Assembly (NCBI RefSeq): GCF_036588685.1
Contig: NC_086377.1
Span: 72,360,283-72,424,282, forward strand
From: Mytilus trossulus
Lineage: Eukaryota; Mollusca; Bivalvia; Mytilida; Mytilidae
DNA length: 64,000 nt
Direction of reading: 5' to 3'
Each line of letters opens with the position of its first letter. Within the stretch, counting starts at the first letter, position 1. Positions 1 through 11,000 of this stretch are shown piece after piece. The position numbers and the translations under genes were made by a program. Below the pieces are notes generated by a model, which was not told where the DNA came from, did no database searches, and worked only from the letters and a program-made list of their open reading frames with translations.

Positions 1-862
1 TCCTCCTCATCTGAACAGACTGGAGATCATTGTTATGGTAAATGTAGAAATAATGTATACAGAAGAGCAAGAGGCAAACATTAATTAACATTAATTATGT
101 GTATCATTGGAATTAACATATTTTGGAGACAAATTTTTTTCTATGAAATTTTTAAGCAAAGCAACATCATCATAATTATTTAAATTTCAAATACATGTTA
201 TACTGTGAAAGGATAATTATTCCTGTTGTACTAATTTCTATTATACCCCATTTTGAAACAGTTTTACTTCTGTCTGTCCATCCGTCAGTCCATCAGTAGG
301 TTAGCCAATCTGTCCCATAAATACTTTTTCGTCACATTATTCTCAGAAACTACATTCAGGATTTATAAAAACAAGTCACTTATACTTTGTTATGCAATTT
401 TAGATTCATCACTCAACAACTTCCTGTTTACCTTCTAATCTAAAACTACTGGATCAAATAAAACCAAACTTGGCCACAATCATCATTGATGTATCTAGTT
501 TTAAAATGTGTCCGGTGACCTGGACAACCAACCAAGATGGCCGCCATGTCTTAAATTAAAACACAGGGGTACAAATGCCGTTTTTGGCCTATAACTCAAA
601 AACCAAAGCATTTAGAGCAAATCTGACATAAGGATAAAATTGTTTATCAGGTCAACAGAATATCAATATTGGCTTTCTGGATTTTCTAAGAAAATACCAA
701 GGAAGGTTGTTTAAACACAAGTCTTAGAGGAAAAGATTCAATAAAAGAGTGCTAAACATGATCTGTAACTCCTTGTTAAAGTGTGCAATAAGTATCCTAG
801 CTCAAAATCTACAAGTGTATTGAAGATTGATGTTCATATTTAATCTTTTGAAATATTTGTAG
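1..862. repeat. Non-genic stretch with a degenerate dispersed mollusc repeat
   Basis: No convincing coding region. About 400-710 reads like a dispersed bivalve repeat: a 'can't-find-difference' style stretch with 'ccaaacttggccacaatc' and 'ccaagatggccgcc' wording that I associate with many copies in mussel non-coding DNA. The family assignment is from memory and should be checked by self-alignment of the genome. Confidence 0.35.
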
Positions 863-1329
863 GTTGAAAAAGCTATAGAAGACATCAAGGAATGAAAGAA
901 ACACCTTGTCAGGGCCCGTAATCAAGAGCATGCAAAGCGTAATTTAACTGATAAGATGAATGAAAATGAGGCCTTAATAACAATTGACTGGGCTATGAAA
1001 TTCTTGCCCAGAAATATCGAGAAGGTCAGGTGGATTGGTATGCACTGGCATATCAGTGTGTCACTTATGAAGAAAGGTGTTACATTTGATAGTATCACTC
1101 ACGTTCATATCTTTGAAAATCCAACTTCCCAAGATGCCGACGTTACCTCTCAAATAATGGTAGATGTAGTAACTGATTTGGTAAAAGTGCTTCCAACTTT
1201 AAACAAGTTCCATCTATTTTCTGGCAATGCTGGATGTTACAAATCAACAGCAACATTAACTCAGCTTCACAGTGGATTGGGGGAATTTATTTGACACTTA
1301 CAATTTCTCAGAATCTCAAAATGGGAAAG
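863..1329 (+). pseudogene. Broken exon of a multi-copy mollusc gene with a DDE-like domain
   Basis: The readable core is 956-1294 (IDWAMKFLP ... THVHIFEN ... SGNAGCYKS). The exon has an acceptor (ttgtag, 861-862) and a donor (GGGAAAG|gtgaga, 1329/1330). I recognise the pattern of an uncharacterised protein found many times in molluscs, cnidarians and sponges, with two acidic positions (IDWAMK and SDNAGCY) reminiscent of a transposase-like fold. That functional reading is inference. The copy is dead or misread in several ways: an in-frame TGA at about 891; a one-base loss after FLP (the other frame reads KYREGQVDWY, which fits the family); a later frame return; another frameshift near 1292, after which DTYNFSESQNGK continues to the donor. 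The second acidic position is Gly here. No other exon of this gene was found nearby. Confidence 0.5.
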
Positions 1330-1412
1330 GTGAGACTAGATATTTTTTTTTGTCTGTTTAATTAAATAACATACATATAAAGCTGAATCAAGTAGACAAA
1401 TAGTCAAATTTA

Positions 1413-1820
1413 GACCAGTCAATACCAAAATTAATAAAATTACCATTTCAAAGTATTTTTGGAGACCAGTCAATACCAAAATTAATAAAATTACCATTTT
1501 TAAGTATTTTTTGAGACCAGTCAATACCAAAATTAATAAAATTACCACTTCAAAGTATTTTTTGAGACCAGTCAATACCAAAATTAATAAAATTACCATT
1601 TTAAAGTATTTTTTGAGACCAGTCAATACCAAAATTAATAAAATTACCATTTTAAAGTATTTTTTGAGACCAGTCAATACCAAAATTAATAAAATTACCA
1701 TTTTAAAGTATTTTTTGAGACCAGTCAATACCAAAATTAATAAAATTGCCATTTTAAAGTATTTTTTGAGACCAGTCAATACCAAAATTAATAAAATTAC
1801 CATTTTAAAGTATTTTTTGC
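1413..1820. repeat. 51-bp minisatellite, 8 copies
   Basis: Eight head-to-tail copies start at 1413, 1464, 1515, 1566, 1617, 1668, 1719 and 1770. The unit begins 'gaccagtcaataccaaaatt'. The period is 17 codons, so both strands stay open: the plus strand gives a basic 17-residue repeat with NTKINKI, the minus strand a hydrophobic repeat with VILLILVLTGL. Copies differ by few bases, which points to recent amplification. Open frames on both strands are a consequence of period and composition, so I do not annotate a gene. Confidence 0.95.
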
Positions 1821-2165
1821 ATCCTCAATCTTTTTTTGTTAATCATGGAACAAGAAAGAAATAAACAAGAGTATACACGTTAGTTGCTTAAATATATTAA
1901 AAAACTGCCATAAAAAGACTGAATAAAAGAATTTTGACACCATTGGAGATAATTGCTTGGAAAATGTGTTTTCATATATATTTCTGTAAATTTATAAATT
2001 ATTCTGTGCATTAATAGTTGCCATTTAGAGGAAAGTACTGCTTCTTTCACTTTAAAAAGATCAATATTTTGAAGAACACAACACTCATATTTATTGCAAA
2101 AATTGCTGAAATAGCAGTATCTAATTCCCTATTCAAGGTACATTGTTTCCCTTTCAACCACTCAG
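1821..2165. other. Spacer, nothing recognised
   Basis: AT-rich sequence between the minisatellite and the next exon. A pyrimidine tract with CACTCAG at 2159-2165 forms the acceptor of that exon. Confidence 0.5.
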
Positions 2166-2363
2166 AGGATAATCCTTGAAAATTTGGCAGAGATCAGTGA
2201 AAACCAAACAGAAACGAAGGAGATGTTGGGGCAAATCTTGTCATCGAAATCAGGCCCCAATGATGTTGTTATTGAGGATGTGATACAATCTCCAGCAAAA
2301 TCTGAAGAGGAGTTGCTGGAGATTATCAGGGAATTAGAAAACCCTGAATTTAAAAAGAAATTG
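2166..2363 (+). CDS. Exon of a DUF4806-type protein (orphan)
   Basis: A 198-nt exon, open throughout, between a CAG acceptor (2163-2165) and a strong donor (TTG|gtatgt, 2363/2364). It encodes RIILENLAEISENQTETKEM, an acidic linker, and then SPAKSEEELLEIIRELENPE with FKKKL. The 'eeLleiireLenPEFkkkL' block is the pattern I know from DUF4806 C-terminal domains of multi-copy invertebrate and fish genes, often carried by or near transposons. The preceding coiled-coil-like segment also fits. No partner exon of the same gene is visible: the similar first exon at 3227 lies downstream on the same strand, so it would belong to a second copy. Function unknown. Confidence 0.5.
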
Positions 2364-3226
2364 GTATGTAATACTTAGCTAAGTTAAAATATATGTACAC
2401 GTCACTGTGGTAAAAATATCACTTACAAATCCAAGGTCCGAACTGTACAGTTCAGTTATTGTTTACAAATTGTATTTTAATTCTCATGATGAAAAAGCAT
2501 CTGGAAGTCCATTCAAAAGTGGAATGATATTCACTTATGAACATCCAGTTTAAATTTGCAAAATTTGTAGAATATCAGTAATTAAATATCTATTTGTAAA
2601 AATAGTTGATTTTTATACAACCGCAAATAATTACCAAAATGGAAATATATTATGTTCATGTTAAAAAATGAATGAATCTATAGCTGCTTGTTTTCAAAAA
2701 TAACTTTGTTGAAACATTTGTATCGTTGTCTATCACATTCTTATAACACATTACAACTGTTTGTTCACACATAACACATATGCCTTGCCTTCAATAAAAA
2801 GCCATTCTATCAATGTGCCCATTCATCAATCTCAAATCCTTTCAAAGTTGTAAAAGATTGTTCAAAGTGAAGTTATCACACCTGACACAAGAAAATGGTG
2901 GCGATTGACAGTTATCATGATTATTGCAATAATGAATATTAATGGTCGTGCGGCTCTCTGGGGATAATCTTACCTTTGTTTGATCGTTTCATTCTGTGAT
3001 AATATTAGTAAACTGCGTTTTATAAACACACCGATTTTTTTCAAAACACTTTCCTCGTCAACGTAATATAGACGCAAACACTTAACGGTGCTAACTGTAG
3101 CGGAAACTGAAGTTCTTGTTTGAACTTCTGCGCGCTATCTTTGAAAATTTTCATCACACCAAAGTCAACACTGTCTACGATAAACTAAATCGCAATAGAT
3201 TTCATTTCAAAAGATTAGGTTTTAAA
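2364..3226. other. Non-coding spacer
   Basis: AT-rich; no gene seen. From about 2880 to 3226 the base composition becomes more even, as expected for a 5' flank of the exon that begins at 3227. I cannot point to a specific promoter motif. Confidence 0.4.
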
Positions 3227-3444
3227 ATGGCAAACTCGTCTAAAGTATCAGAAGCAGCTTTGACGGTGTTTTCTTCTTAGTATTTTGGGAAGATTACCAA
3301 CTTGGTGTGGTTGCCAAAAATGACCTCGTTAACAAAAATGACCTCGTTAACATAGCTGTGTCGGAGCTAACGGAGAAAGTTTCCCGCCAGAAATGTGAGG
3401 CCATGTATGGCTCAGAAAGATATCATGTGACTCTGATTGTCGAG
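3227..3444 (+). pseudogene. Frameshifted first exon of a DUF4806-type gene
   Basis: ATG at 3227 opens MANSSKVSEAALTVF, then hits TAG at about 3278. From about 3270 another frame reads VFWEDYQLGVVAKNDLVN and continues through SELTEKVSRQKCEAMYGSER to ITLIVE-like residues and a donor (GTCGAG|gtatat, 3444/3445). The layout (short start, 'alvvFwed...', a 'vkyGs+yy.a.iv.' block, then a donor) matches the N-terminal exon of multi-copy DUF4806 proteins. The stop sits in ttttcttcttag, which is itself a good acceptor, so an alternative reading is two exons. An 18-bp unit (aaaaatgacctcgttaac) is duplicated in frame at 3316-3351, repeating KNDLVN. Likely a decayed copy. Confidence 0.45.
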
Positions 3445-4089
3445 GTATATTTCAAATAACTCATCTATGCTAGTGTATTTATATTTTAATGTCTGTTATC
3501 ATGATACAGAGGTGGATCAAGAAATTTTCCGTATGGGGTCCTGCTCCAGTCTTGTCCAAATAACTCTGATGTCATGAAAGGCCATTATATTTTTACTTTA
3601 ACACTTTCACAGAAATGTTAAGGTATTATGCAGAGCTGTCCGTTCGCAATCAATACACTTTTGCACCAAGTTATTTTAGAACAATGATTTTTTTTATTGA
3701 AATACACTATTCAATTTATAAGCTGAGAATATACCAGATTTTTTGCAAATTTTGCCCAAAAAGAATATTGTAACAAGTCATGTCTCATCACATATGATAC
3801 AGGATGTTCAAGAAATTTTGAATAATAATTTAAATTTCATAAGAAGTCACTTTCAATAAGGAAATATATATGAAACTCAATTCAGTGACAGTAACACTAT
3901 ACGTAAGTACTGATACCATTAATGTACAAGGTAGCAATGATTTACTTGGATTGATAATTTTGTTGTTAAGTGTGAATTACTTGATCATCAACACCAGTTG
4001 AATTTATTCAAGACTTTATCAATCATTTTACAATAGCTCAATAGAATCAAATGTAGAAATATTTGAAAATGCAAATAAGAGGAGAGCCT
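3445..4089. other. Spacer; possible remnant of a 'tggcggatcc' MITE
   Basis: No gene. At about 3507-3560 'acagaggtggatcaagaaattttc' resembles the start of the MITE at 20302 in diverged form. The rest is AT-rich and unassigned. Confidence 0.3.
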
Positions 4090-4117
4090 AAATCCAAAAA
4101 ATGACTCAATAACTGAA

Positions 4118-5000
4118 TTGAAATTAATTAATATATGTACCAACTCTATCTATGAAGGCAAAAGTAGAGAGGACTTAATAAATATCATTAAGCGTCTTGA
4201 ATCTGAACTAGAAGTGAACAAATGCAGTGAGCAATCAATACAAACTGAGTTATCAGCTGTTTCTGTTGAGTGCCAAACATCCCAATATGTCAACACGTGT
4301 GATGCATCGACCCAGACAAGACCTATTCCAGCTCCAAGACTTTCCAAGTTAAAACTCACAGAAGATCAATGCAAACCTGTCCTTGAGCCAAAATCCCAAC
4401 ATGAAAACTCAAGTCCAAATCCAAAAACTAGCAACAACCATAGTCCAGAGAAAATTTAATCATTGGATCATCAATTCTTAAAGTGATTAGAACTTCTGAC
4501 CTATCAAAGATCAACATAAGAACATTCAGAGGGGCACACGTTGATAGAATAACAAAGGAAATTATGAATATGGATTTGAAAGCTTATAAGAATATCAATC
4601 TTCAAGTTGGTGGAAACGACATAAGTGGTGGAAAATCCTTGAAAGATTTTGAAATTGAATTTGAAAGTTTGCTTCTAGCAGCTCGTAGTTGTAGTAACTC
4701 TGACTGTAACAGCATAGTCTTAGGACCCCCTCCCAGGATTGATGTAGATGTTTACAGGGCAAATGTAGCTTTAGAAAGATTATGTCAACACCTTGGCCAA
4801 GTTTTTTGTCCATGGATTTATGAGTTTTGAACAGCGGTATACTACTGTTGCCTTCATGTTTATGCGTGACAGCTTCAATCAAAACAATAATTTCTATGTT
4901 CATGATGGTATTCATTTCAATTCAAGAGGAACATCAAGATACATCAAAACAATCGATAACATAAAAGGATTAATCAATACACATGATGAATGTGAGAACT
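4118..5000 (+). pseudogene. LINE ORF1 with SGNH esterase domain
   Basis: 4118-4459 encodes a charged, low-complexity segment with repeated CxxT/STQT motifs, a typical ORF1 linker. After a frame change around 4460 the next frame carries the esterase core: 'IRTFRGAHVDRI', then NINLQVGGNDISGG (the GxND-like block III), 'SIVLGPPPR', and finally, past an insertion at about 4796-4850, FYVHDGIHFNSRGTSRY with the DxxH pair of block V. Known role of such domains in CR1-like elements: a lipid/acyl esterase of unclear use in retrotransposition. The serine block I is not clearly intact. Several frame breaks make this a pseudogene. Confidence 0.7.
4796..4850 (+). repeat. Short mussel repeat nested in the LINE esterase domain
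   Basis: The segment 'tttttgtccatggatttatg...actactgttgcctt' recurs almost identically at 24522-24577, as the end of a longer mussel repeat. Here it splits the esterase reading frame between CQHLG and RDSFNQNNNFY. Confidence 0.6.
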
Positions 5001-5132
5001 GTGGTAAACTAAACCATAAAACATCCTCTGTGTTTATTTTAACAGTTAGTGTTTGTATATATTATATAATCAATTTAGAAAACCATGCATTGACAGCTAA
5101 TGAAAAGATTTTTAATTCTTATGGTTTTAGTA

Positions 5133-5796
5133 AATCAAAAGGTATTAGGATTTGTTCTCATAATGTTAATAGGTTTGAAAGTAAATAGGAAGAAATTAAA
5201 CATAACCTTATGTTTTCTGATAACCAACTTGATGTATTAGGACTGTGAAACATTTTTAACAAAACACACTCCTGATAATGAATTACAAGTACCTGGTTAT
5301 GCATTTGAAAGAAACTACCCAAGGTGGGGGTGGTCTGATTGTTTACTTTTATGAAACTATTAAATTTTTAAGAAAAGAAACAACATAGAAACGAGGGGTA
5401 CAGAAACAATGTAGTTTGAAATTAAACCAGATTACAAAAACAACTTTTTTATTATGTTTTATGTATAGGCCACCATAGTCACTGATAGATTAGGTTGATA
5501 ATTTTGAAAAAGAAAAAAGAGTGACAATGACCATGAATTCAGATATAACAATTATGGATGATTTTAATTTTAAAGCACCAAACAAACCTCCTAAAAAAGG
5601 GCTGAATATTTTAGAATCATATAATTTTCAACGACTGATCAAAGAATCCATAAGGGTAACAAAAGATATTAGTACACTGATTGATCATATTTATGTCAAT
5701 AATCCAAATATGGTAGAGGAATCACATGTGTGTACATATGCAATTAGTGACCATTATCTAAAGATGATATCACTAGAGACAGTTCTTGTTCTGTGA
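5133..5796 (+). pseudogene. LINE endonuclease fragment
   Basis: The start is GIRICSHNVNRFESK, the N-terminal block of LINE endonuclease/exonuclease/phosphatase domains, followed by a stop at 5186. The reading resumes with NLMFSDNQLDVLGL and, further on, 'GGLIVYF'-like residues with further stops. At 5521-5795, ITIMDDFNF and LIDHIYVN are the later motifs (gDFN and dhiyvn). Multiple stops and frame changes; not functional. Confidence 0.6.
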
Positions 5797-6380
5797 AATT
5801 TTCACCTCTGCCATTATTTCATTTACATGTTTCATTAATCCTTCAGGGTACTCCACATTATTCACCACTGCCAATTCCTTAAAGAACCCGTTCATAAGTT
5901 GAACCCAACTTCCCCGTTCTCATCTTCATCTCATAGAAAACGTTCCTCAGCTCTATGGTGTTCCTTGCCATGCGGACTACAGTACATCACTGTCTGCTGG
6001 ATTTATATATGAATAGTATTTTGTACTATATCATCACTGTCTGCTGTATTTTTTAGGAATAGGTACTAGACCACCAATGCAAGCAAGATTTTAATCTATA
6101 ATGTAAAAAATATTATAAAAATTATGGTCTTGAGGAAACAAAGTGGCCTTCCTTTGATACCTCTTCCATTATATTGTAAGTTCAGAACTTTTTGTTAACA
6201 ACTTGCGATATGTCGTGTATGTTAGTTCATAGCATTGCTTGAAGTTGTCATCATAGGGATCAAAATTGCATTTGTTTATTGTTCAGTATTTAGATTCGAA
6301 GCTAGTTATTTGTGTTGTAGATTGACAACCTCGCTAATTGGTAGTAGCAGGTACACATTAAATCATATAAATGGAGAGAA
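5797..6380. other. Insert of unknown origin inside the LINE
   Basis: This stretch interrupts the LINE between endonuclease and RT. 'catcactgtctgctg' occurs twice (about 5986 and 6031). On the minus strand, about 5803-5910 stays open and reads FFKELAVVNNVEYPEGLMKH followed by VNEIMAEVKI, which looks like coding remains of an unrecognised gene. Too short to call. Confidence 0.3.
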
Positions 6381-6429
6381 AATTCTAAACTTCAACTTAT
6401 TGATGCTTTATTGACTGAAAATGTAAAGA

Positions 6430-7333
6430 ATTAGATAATAGAGTTTGAAATGGTTAATTACGAAGAAAATCAGGTTGGTGTTGATGAGGCTACAGAAAAA
6501 TTGACAAAAATTTTAGATAATATTTCAAGCCTCTCTTGTAAAGCAACTCCAAAAACTAAAAGGAGGAAGAAGAAAAGGAAATTTTAACAAGTTTGGTCAG
6601 ACAATGTTATATATGAAACCAAGCGTCAAATAAATAAAATAGGAAACAAAACAAGAAATAATCCAAATAATAATAGTTTAAAGCAAAAGTTTTTTGAGTT
6701 AAAAAAAAACTTGAAGAAAATGGTTAAACACAAAAAGTATGAATATAAACAAAAACTTTATAATTGTTTAAGTGAATATATCAATCAAAATCCAAAGGAA
6801 TATTGGAAAATTTTAAAAATCTCTTAAGAATAAAACAGAAAAAGATGAAATACCAGAGGTATTAATAGATGAATAAGTTTTAATAAAACATTTTCAAGAT
6901 CAAGGTAAACCTTCATCTATGAATAATGCTTTTATGATATACATTGAATCACAATTAAAGCTATTAGAAAATAATATAGACTTCAAAGCTGAAACAGATG
7001 CTCCAATATCTTGTTCAGAAGTAAATAAGGTAATCAGAGGACTAAAACTTCAAAAGTCTGCTGGACCAGATAGAATTATAAATGAAATAATTAAACCTCA
7101 AATCAAATAATAATTAAATCAATTGTTAAAATATTTAATTTAATTCTAAAAACAGGTATATACCCAAAATCATGGAAGGACTCATATATAATTGCACTTC
7201 ATAAGAAGGGAGACAAATCGGATCCCAATAATTACAGAGGTATATCTTTAATCAGTAATCTTCCTAAAATATTCAATGCTGTACTTAATAATAGACTAAT
7301 CACAGTTGTGGATAAACATCAATTTTACTTCTA
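6430..7333 (+). pseudogene. LINE reverse transcriptase, N-terminal half
   Basis: Lysine-rich linker, then 'YINQNPKEYWKIL' and, from 6919, the RT entry motifs: VNKVIRGLKLQKSAGPDRI (the 'kaxGxDxi' block 0/1), then in a shifted frame YPKSWKDSYIIALHKKGDKS, DPNNYRGISLISNLPKIF and LNNRL. These are the standard 'p..wk...iiplhKkGd...d..NYRGIslls..gKif' signatures. The sequence is lost after KHQFYF, so fingers are present and the palm motifs are absent. At least one frameshift near 7108. Confidence 0.75.
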
Positions 7334-7337
7334 TTAA

Positions 7338-7376
7338 AGGACACCGGCCACTTCAAACAATCATGTGTAAAATAAA
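7338..7376 (+). repeat. Left terminal inverted repeat of the Kolobok element
   Basis: Begins AGGACACCGGCCACTTCAAA directly after TTAA. It pairs with 22353-22391 in inverted orientation. Confidence 0.85.
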
Positions 7377-7719
7377 ACCTTTATAGTTAATAAAATCGAT
7401 ATCTTCATGTTGTTATGTGTATTTCTTATCAGGGAATGTGATAATCAGTAATGTATACACAGATGGCCTTGATCGCCCTTGTATGCATATTTTCAGACAT
7501 GATAACGAGGCTCACGGCTATGACATCACTTGTGTTACCAGCTGTATATTCTCAGTGGTAATACTATATAGATAAGCAGAAATGCCATGAGTATAGGGTT
7601 CCATTCATGTCTCATATTACATCCATGTTTTATTTTTATGTAAAAGCAAGTCTTCACGTAGTAGAATTATTTAAAAGTAAGAAGTAATTATTTTTTATTT
7701 CGTAAATATAAGTGTAAAT

Positions 7720-8064
7720 ATGCCGTATTGTGTGGTTTACGGTTGCAATAGCAATTCTCAATGTGACAAAAATATATATTGGTTTACTTTTCCGAAAGAT
7801 TCTCAGAGAAATCGTGCTTGGGTTCACTATTGTAAACGACAGGATTTTACACCGTCTAAGCACAGCAGAATTTGTTCTAAACATTTTACCCTAAATCAGT
7901 ATAGCAGGCACCCTGAAAGACTTTCAGAATTGGGATATCCGGGTGCAAAGGCAGCTCTAAAAGATGACGCCATGCCCGACATTCCTGTAGTTGTAGATGC
8001 AGAAAAAGGACCATCTTCTCCTAAAAAGCCTAGGTCGGCCTTCGAAAAAAGACAGAAACGTCAG
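7720..8064 (+). CDS. THAP domain exon of the transposase
   Basis: A 345-nt exon of 115 codons, phase 0, ending KRQKRQ before a gtacaa donor. The C2CH pattern is C-x4-C ... C-x2-H with the conserved Trp and the Pro near the end of the THAP fold. It lies 382 bp inside the left end of the element, in keeping with a promoter in or next to the terminal repeat. The next exon (8606, GTTCTTCAAGAG) continues in phase 0. Confidence 0.85.
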
Positions 8065-11000
8065 GTACAATTGATTCTCTTTATTATCCATCGAAACTTT
8101 TGTGAAAAATATGTTCATGGTTATCTGTATGGTTTTAATTATTATTATTTATTATATTTGTATATCTTTCTTCCCGTTTTGGTTCAAGTAAAAATTGTCA
8201 AAGCATTTATTTTATTTACATGAAAAGGTATATTCATCCATTTACATTATATTACGATCCAATAAAACACTATCAAAGTCATACTAAAATGTTCAGGACT
8301 TCTGGGATTTATATTTTTCTCGTAAACTTTTTTTTTATGAAATCAGTCGCTTGTAGAAGAAGTCCGTATATTGACATTCTAAATCTATTATAAAATAAAA
8401 TAAAGGAGTAAAGGTTTCGTGAGTCTAACTAAAGAAAACAAAAACATATCAATTATTCAATTCCACAGGAAATCTACGACCCGGTCCTTTCCCGAATACA
8501 ACGACCAAAAAGGTGAATTTACGGGATATATATTTTTTTTTATACATTCATGTATGATTTATTTATGAAAGCAATTTTTAAAATAAAAATTTAATTTCAC
8601 TATAGGTTCTTCAAGAGGCCTTTAATGAATCATTAGATAAGTCCGTTGACTCCATTGACACTGAAACTGAATCGCCACCCGCACCTGACAGTATGGAGAT
8701 TCAGGAAGAGGTAGAAATTCCGGTAGATATACCAAAAACATTTGTGTCAAAATCTTTTAACACCGATTACACAAACATGAAAATACAGAAAAATCAAACA
8801 GATCCCATTCCGCAGAGAACTAGAAGAAACCAAACATTAAAACCCAAGAGAAAGTCTAAAGGCATTCAGTGTAACCCTTCAGATATTGATTCAGCAAGTA
8901 AAGTCGCCACATCGAAGACAAGAACGATAATCGGAAAAATTACAAGCAGTAGCCTTGCACCGGCAGCGACCGAACAAAACAAGGATGACAATGATGAGAT
9001 TGATGATGATGAAGATGATGTAGATGCATATGATAATGATCCGGATTATATTTATAACGAGTCCGAGGAAGAAGATGGAGACGATGAGTATGGATCTGAC
9101 GATGAGGAAGAAACAAGCAATTACAGAATGGAAGAATGTAATGATCCAGTTGAAGAAAAGTATTACATGGTCTCTGAAACAGCACTATTTCAGTTACTAT
9201 CAGTATGTAGAGAGTGTAACAATCGATGCATTCCAATTATTGAATTCAGTAGAGGGACAATGATATCTACATCTTCTGTATGTGCTTTTGGACACGTCTA
9301 CAAGTGGAAATCCCAAAACTGTCATGAAAGACTACCATGGGGAAATCTTTTGCTTGCAAGTGCCATAATGTTTAGCGGGAATAATACAGCCAAGATTGTA
9401 AGACTGTTTGATCAAATGAAACTGAAAGGCATTATTAGTGAACGCTCGGTTAGAAGACTGCAAACAGCATACACATCATGTGCAGTTATCTATGAATTCG
9501 ACTCCCAGCAAGCAGATCTAATAGCTTCCTTGCAAGGTATGTATATTTCTTCGTAGTGTCACCTCTTTTAATATACTCGCATATCTTTTTATTTATTTCC
9601 TGGAATACACGTATCTTTTTATTTATTCTTGGAATATATGTTTATTTCTATCCTCATTTTCTCCCTCTGTCAAATTATGTATCTTGTTAATATATTTTCT
9701 GTACAGAATAATTTTATTGTTAATTATATGAATAAGAGTGTTATAATCTTCACGCATTACCCTTTTTAATATTGCAGGTCCAGATAAACAAGTAGTACTT
9801 GGTGGCGACGGAAGGTGCGACAGTCCTGGTTATAGTGCTAAATATGGCAGTTACACTCTGATGGACTTGAACACAAATAAAATATTGGACATTCAGCTTG
9901 TTCAGGTTTGCATTAATTAACTCTTGATGGATTTCTCAATATAAATCTAAATTAGATCTGTATTAACATGATTACAAATAAATACAGCTTAACATGCATA
10001 CTTCTTAAAATGGATTGATTGTTGCTGTCCAGTGGCAAGTATTTCATGAACATAACCCAAATCTCATTGTTTATATGTATATATATTTCAGATTTAAATA
10101 AGATCTGTATAAATGCTTAGAAGGAAATAGTTAAACACACTTACTACAGATTTATCGATGTTGTCCAGTGGCCAGTATTTCAAGAATTTCCCCCAAATCT
10201 TATTGTTTTCATAAATCATGTTGACAAATAATTTCAGTGTTTGCTTATTTTTTTCAGTCCAATGAAGTTAAGGGGTCAACCCATATGGAATTGGAAGGAC
10301 TTAAGAGGGGTTTATCCCTTCTTATAGACACTAACCATATTGAAGTCTCAACACTTGTCACAGATAGACATGTTATGATTAAGAAGTTCATGAAGGACAA
10401 CCATCCAGAAATAAATCATTATTTCGATGTATGGCATATAGCAAAAGGTATTACTCAATTAACTTCATACTAGAACTAATTGTATTATCTTATCAAGTTG
10501 TGAATAAATCATATTTTATAAATCTGCAATACTCTTAGGCTGTTGATAAAAAATACATTTCAAAATGTTTTCTTTATTCCATTACTTGCAGGAATATCAA
10601 AAAAGTTGGAAACCAGAGCCAAAAAAAAAAGACACAGGAGACATAAGACCATGGATAAAGAGCATTGTTAACCATACATATTGGGTGGCTGCATCAAGTG
10701 GGGAAGATCAGAACGAAAAAATACACAAATGGACATCAATTTCAAACCACATCATGAATAAACATGTCCATGAGTCTGATGTATTTCCGCAATGTATTCA
10801 TGGACAGCTTGAGGAACAAAGAGCTTGGCTTAAACAAGGTAAACAAATATCTTAAGTACAAATGGTTTTCATGTTCTATGAAAAAGGGACACTTGTTGTG
10901 TTTCATGGCTTTGTACTAATTAAAAAAAAACTATTTTTGAGAAAATGCCTCATCATTTATAGCCATATATGTTTAAACGTTTGCATCTAGCCCAAATTAT

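Larger units (their letters stand above)
4090..7337 (+). mobile_element. CR1-like LINE, decayed and 3'-truncated
   Basis: In order on the plus strand: a linker-rich ORF1 part, an SGNH/GDSL esterase domain, an apurinic-type endonuclease start, and the first half of a reverse transcriptase. Esterase domains in ORF1 are a documented trait of CR1-like non-LTR elements, which is why I assign this clade. The element is broken by stops and frameshifts, by a short repeat insertion near 4796, by an unrelated-looking stretch at 5800-6370, and it ends at 7337, where the Kolobok left end begins. No RT catalytic YxDD block is present, because the sequence stops before it. Confidence 0.75.

Noticed and set aside
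1336-1803. Long minus-strand open frame with hydrophobic repeats
   Set aside because: Fully explained by the 51-bp tandem array; no start or splice context.
8468-8511. Possible extra 44-nt exon between transposase exons 1 and 2
   Set aside because: Has acceptor and donor look-alikes, but its length would break the phase, while 8064 to 8606 joins directly in phase 0.
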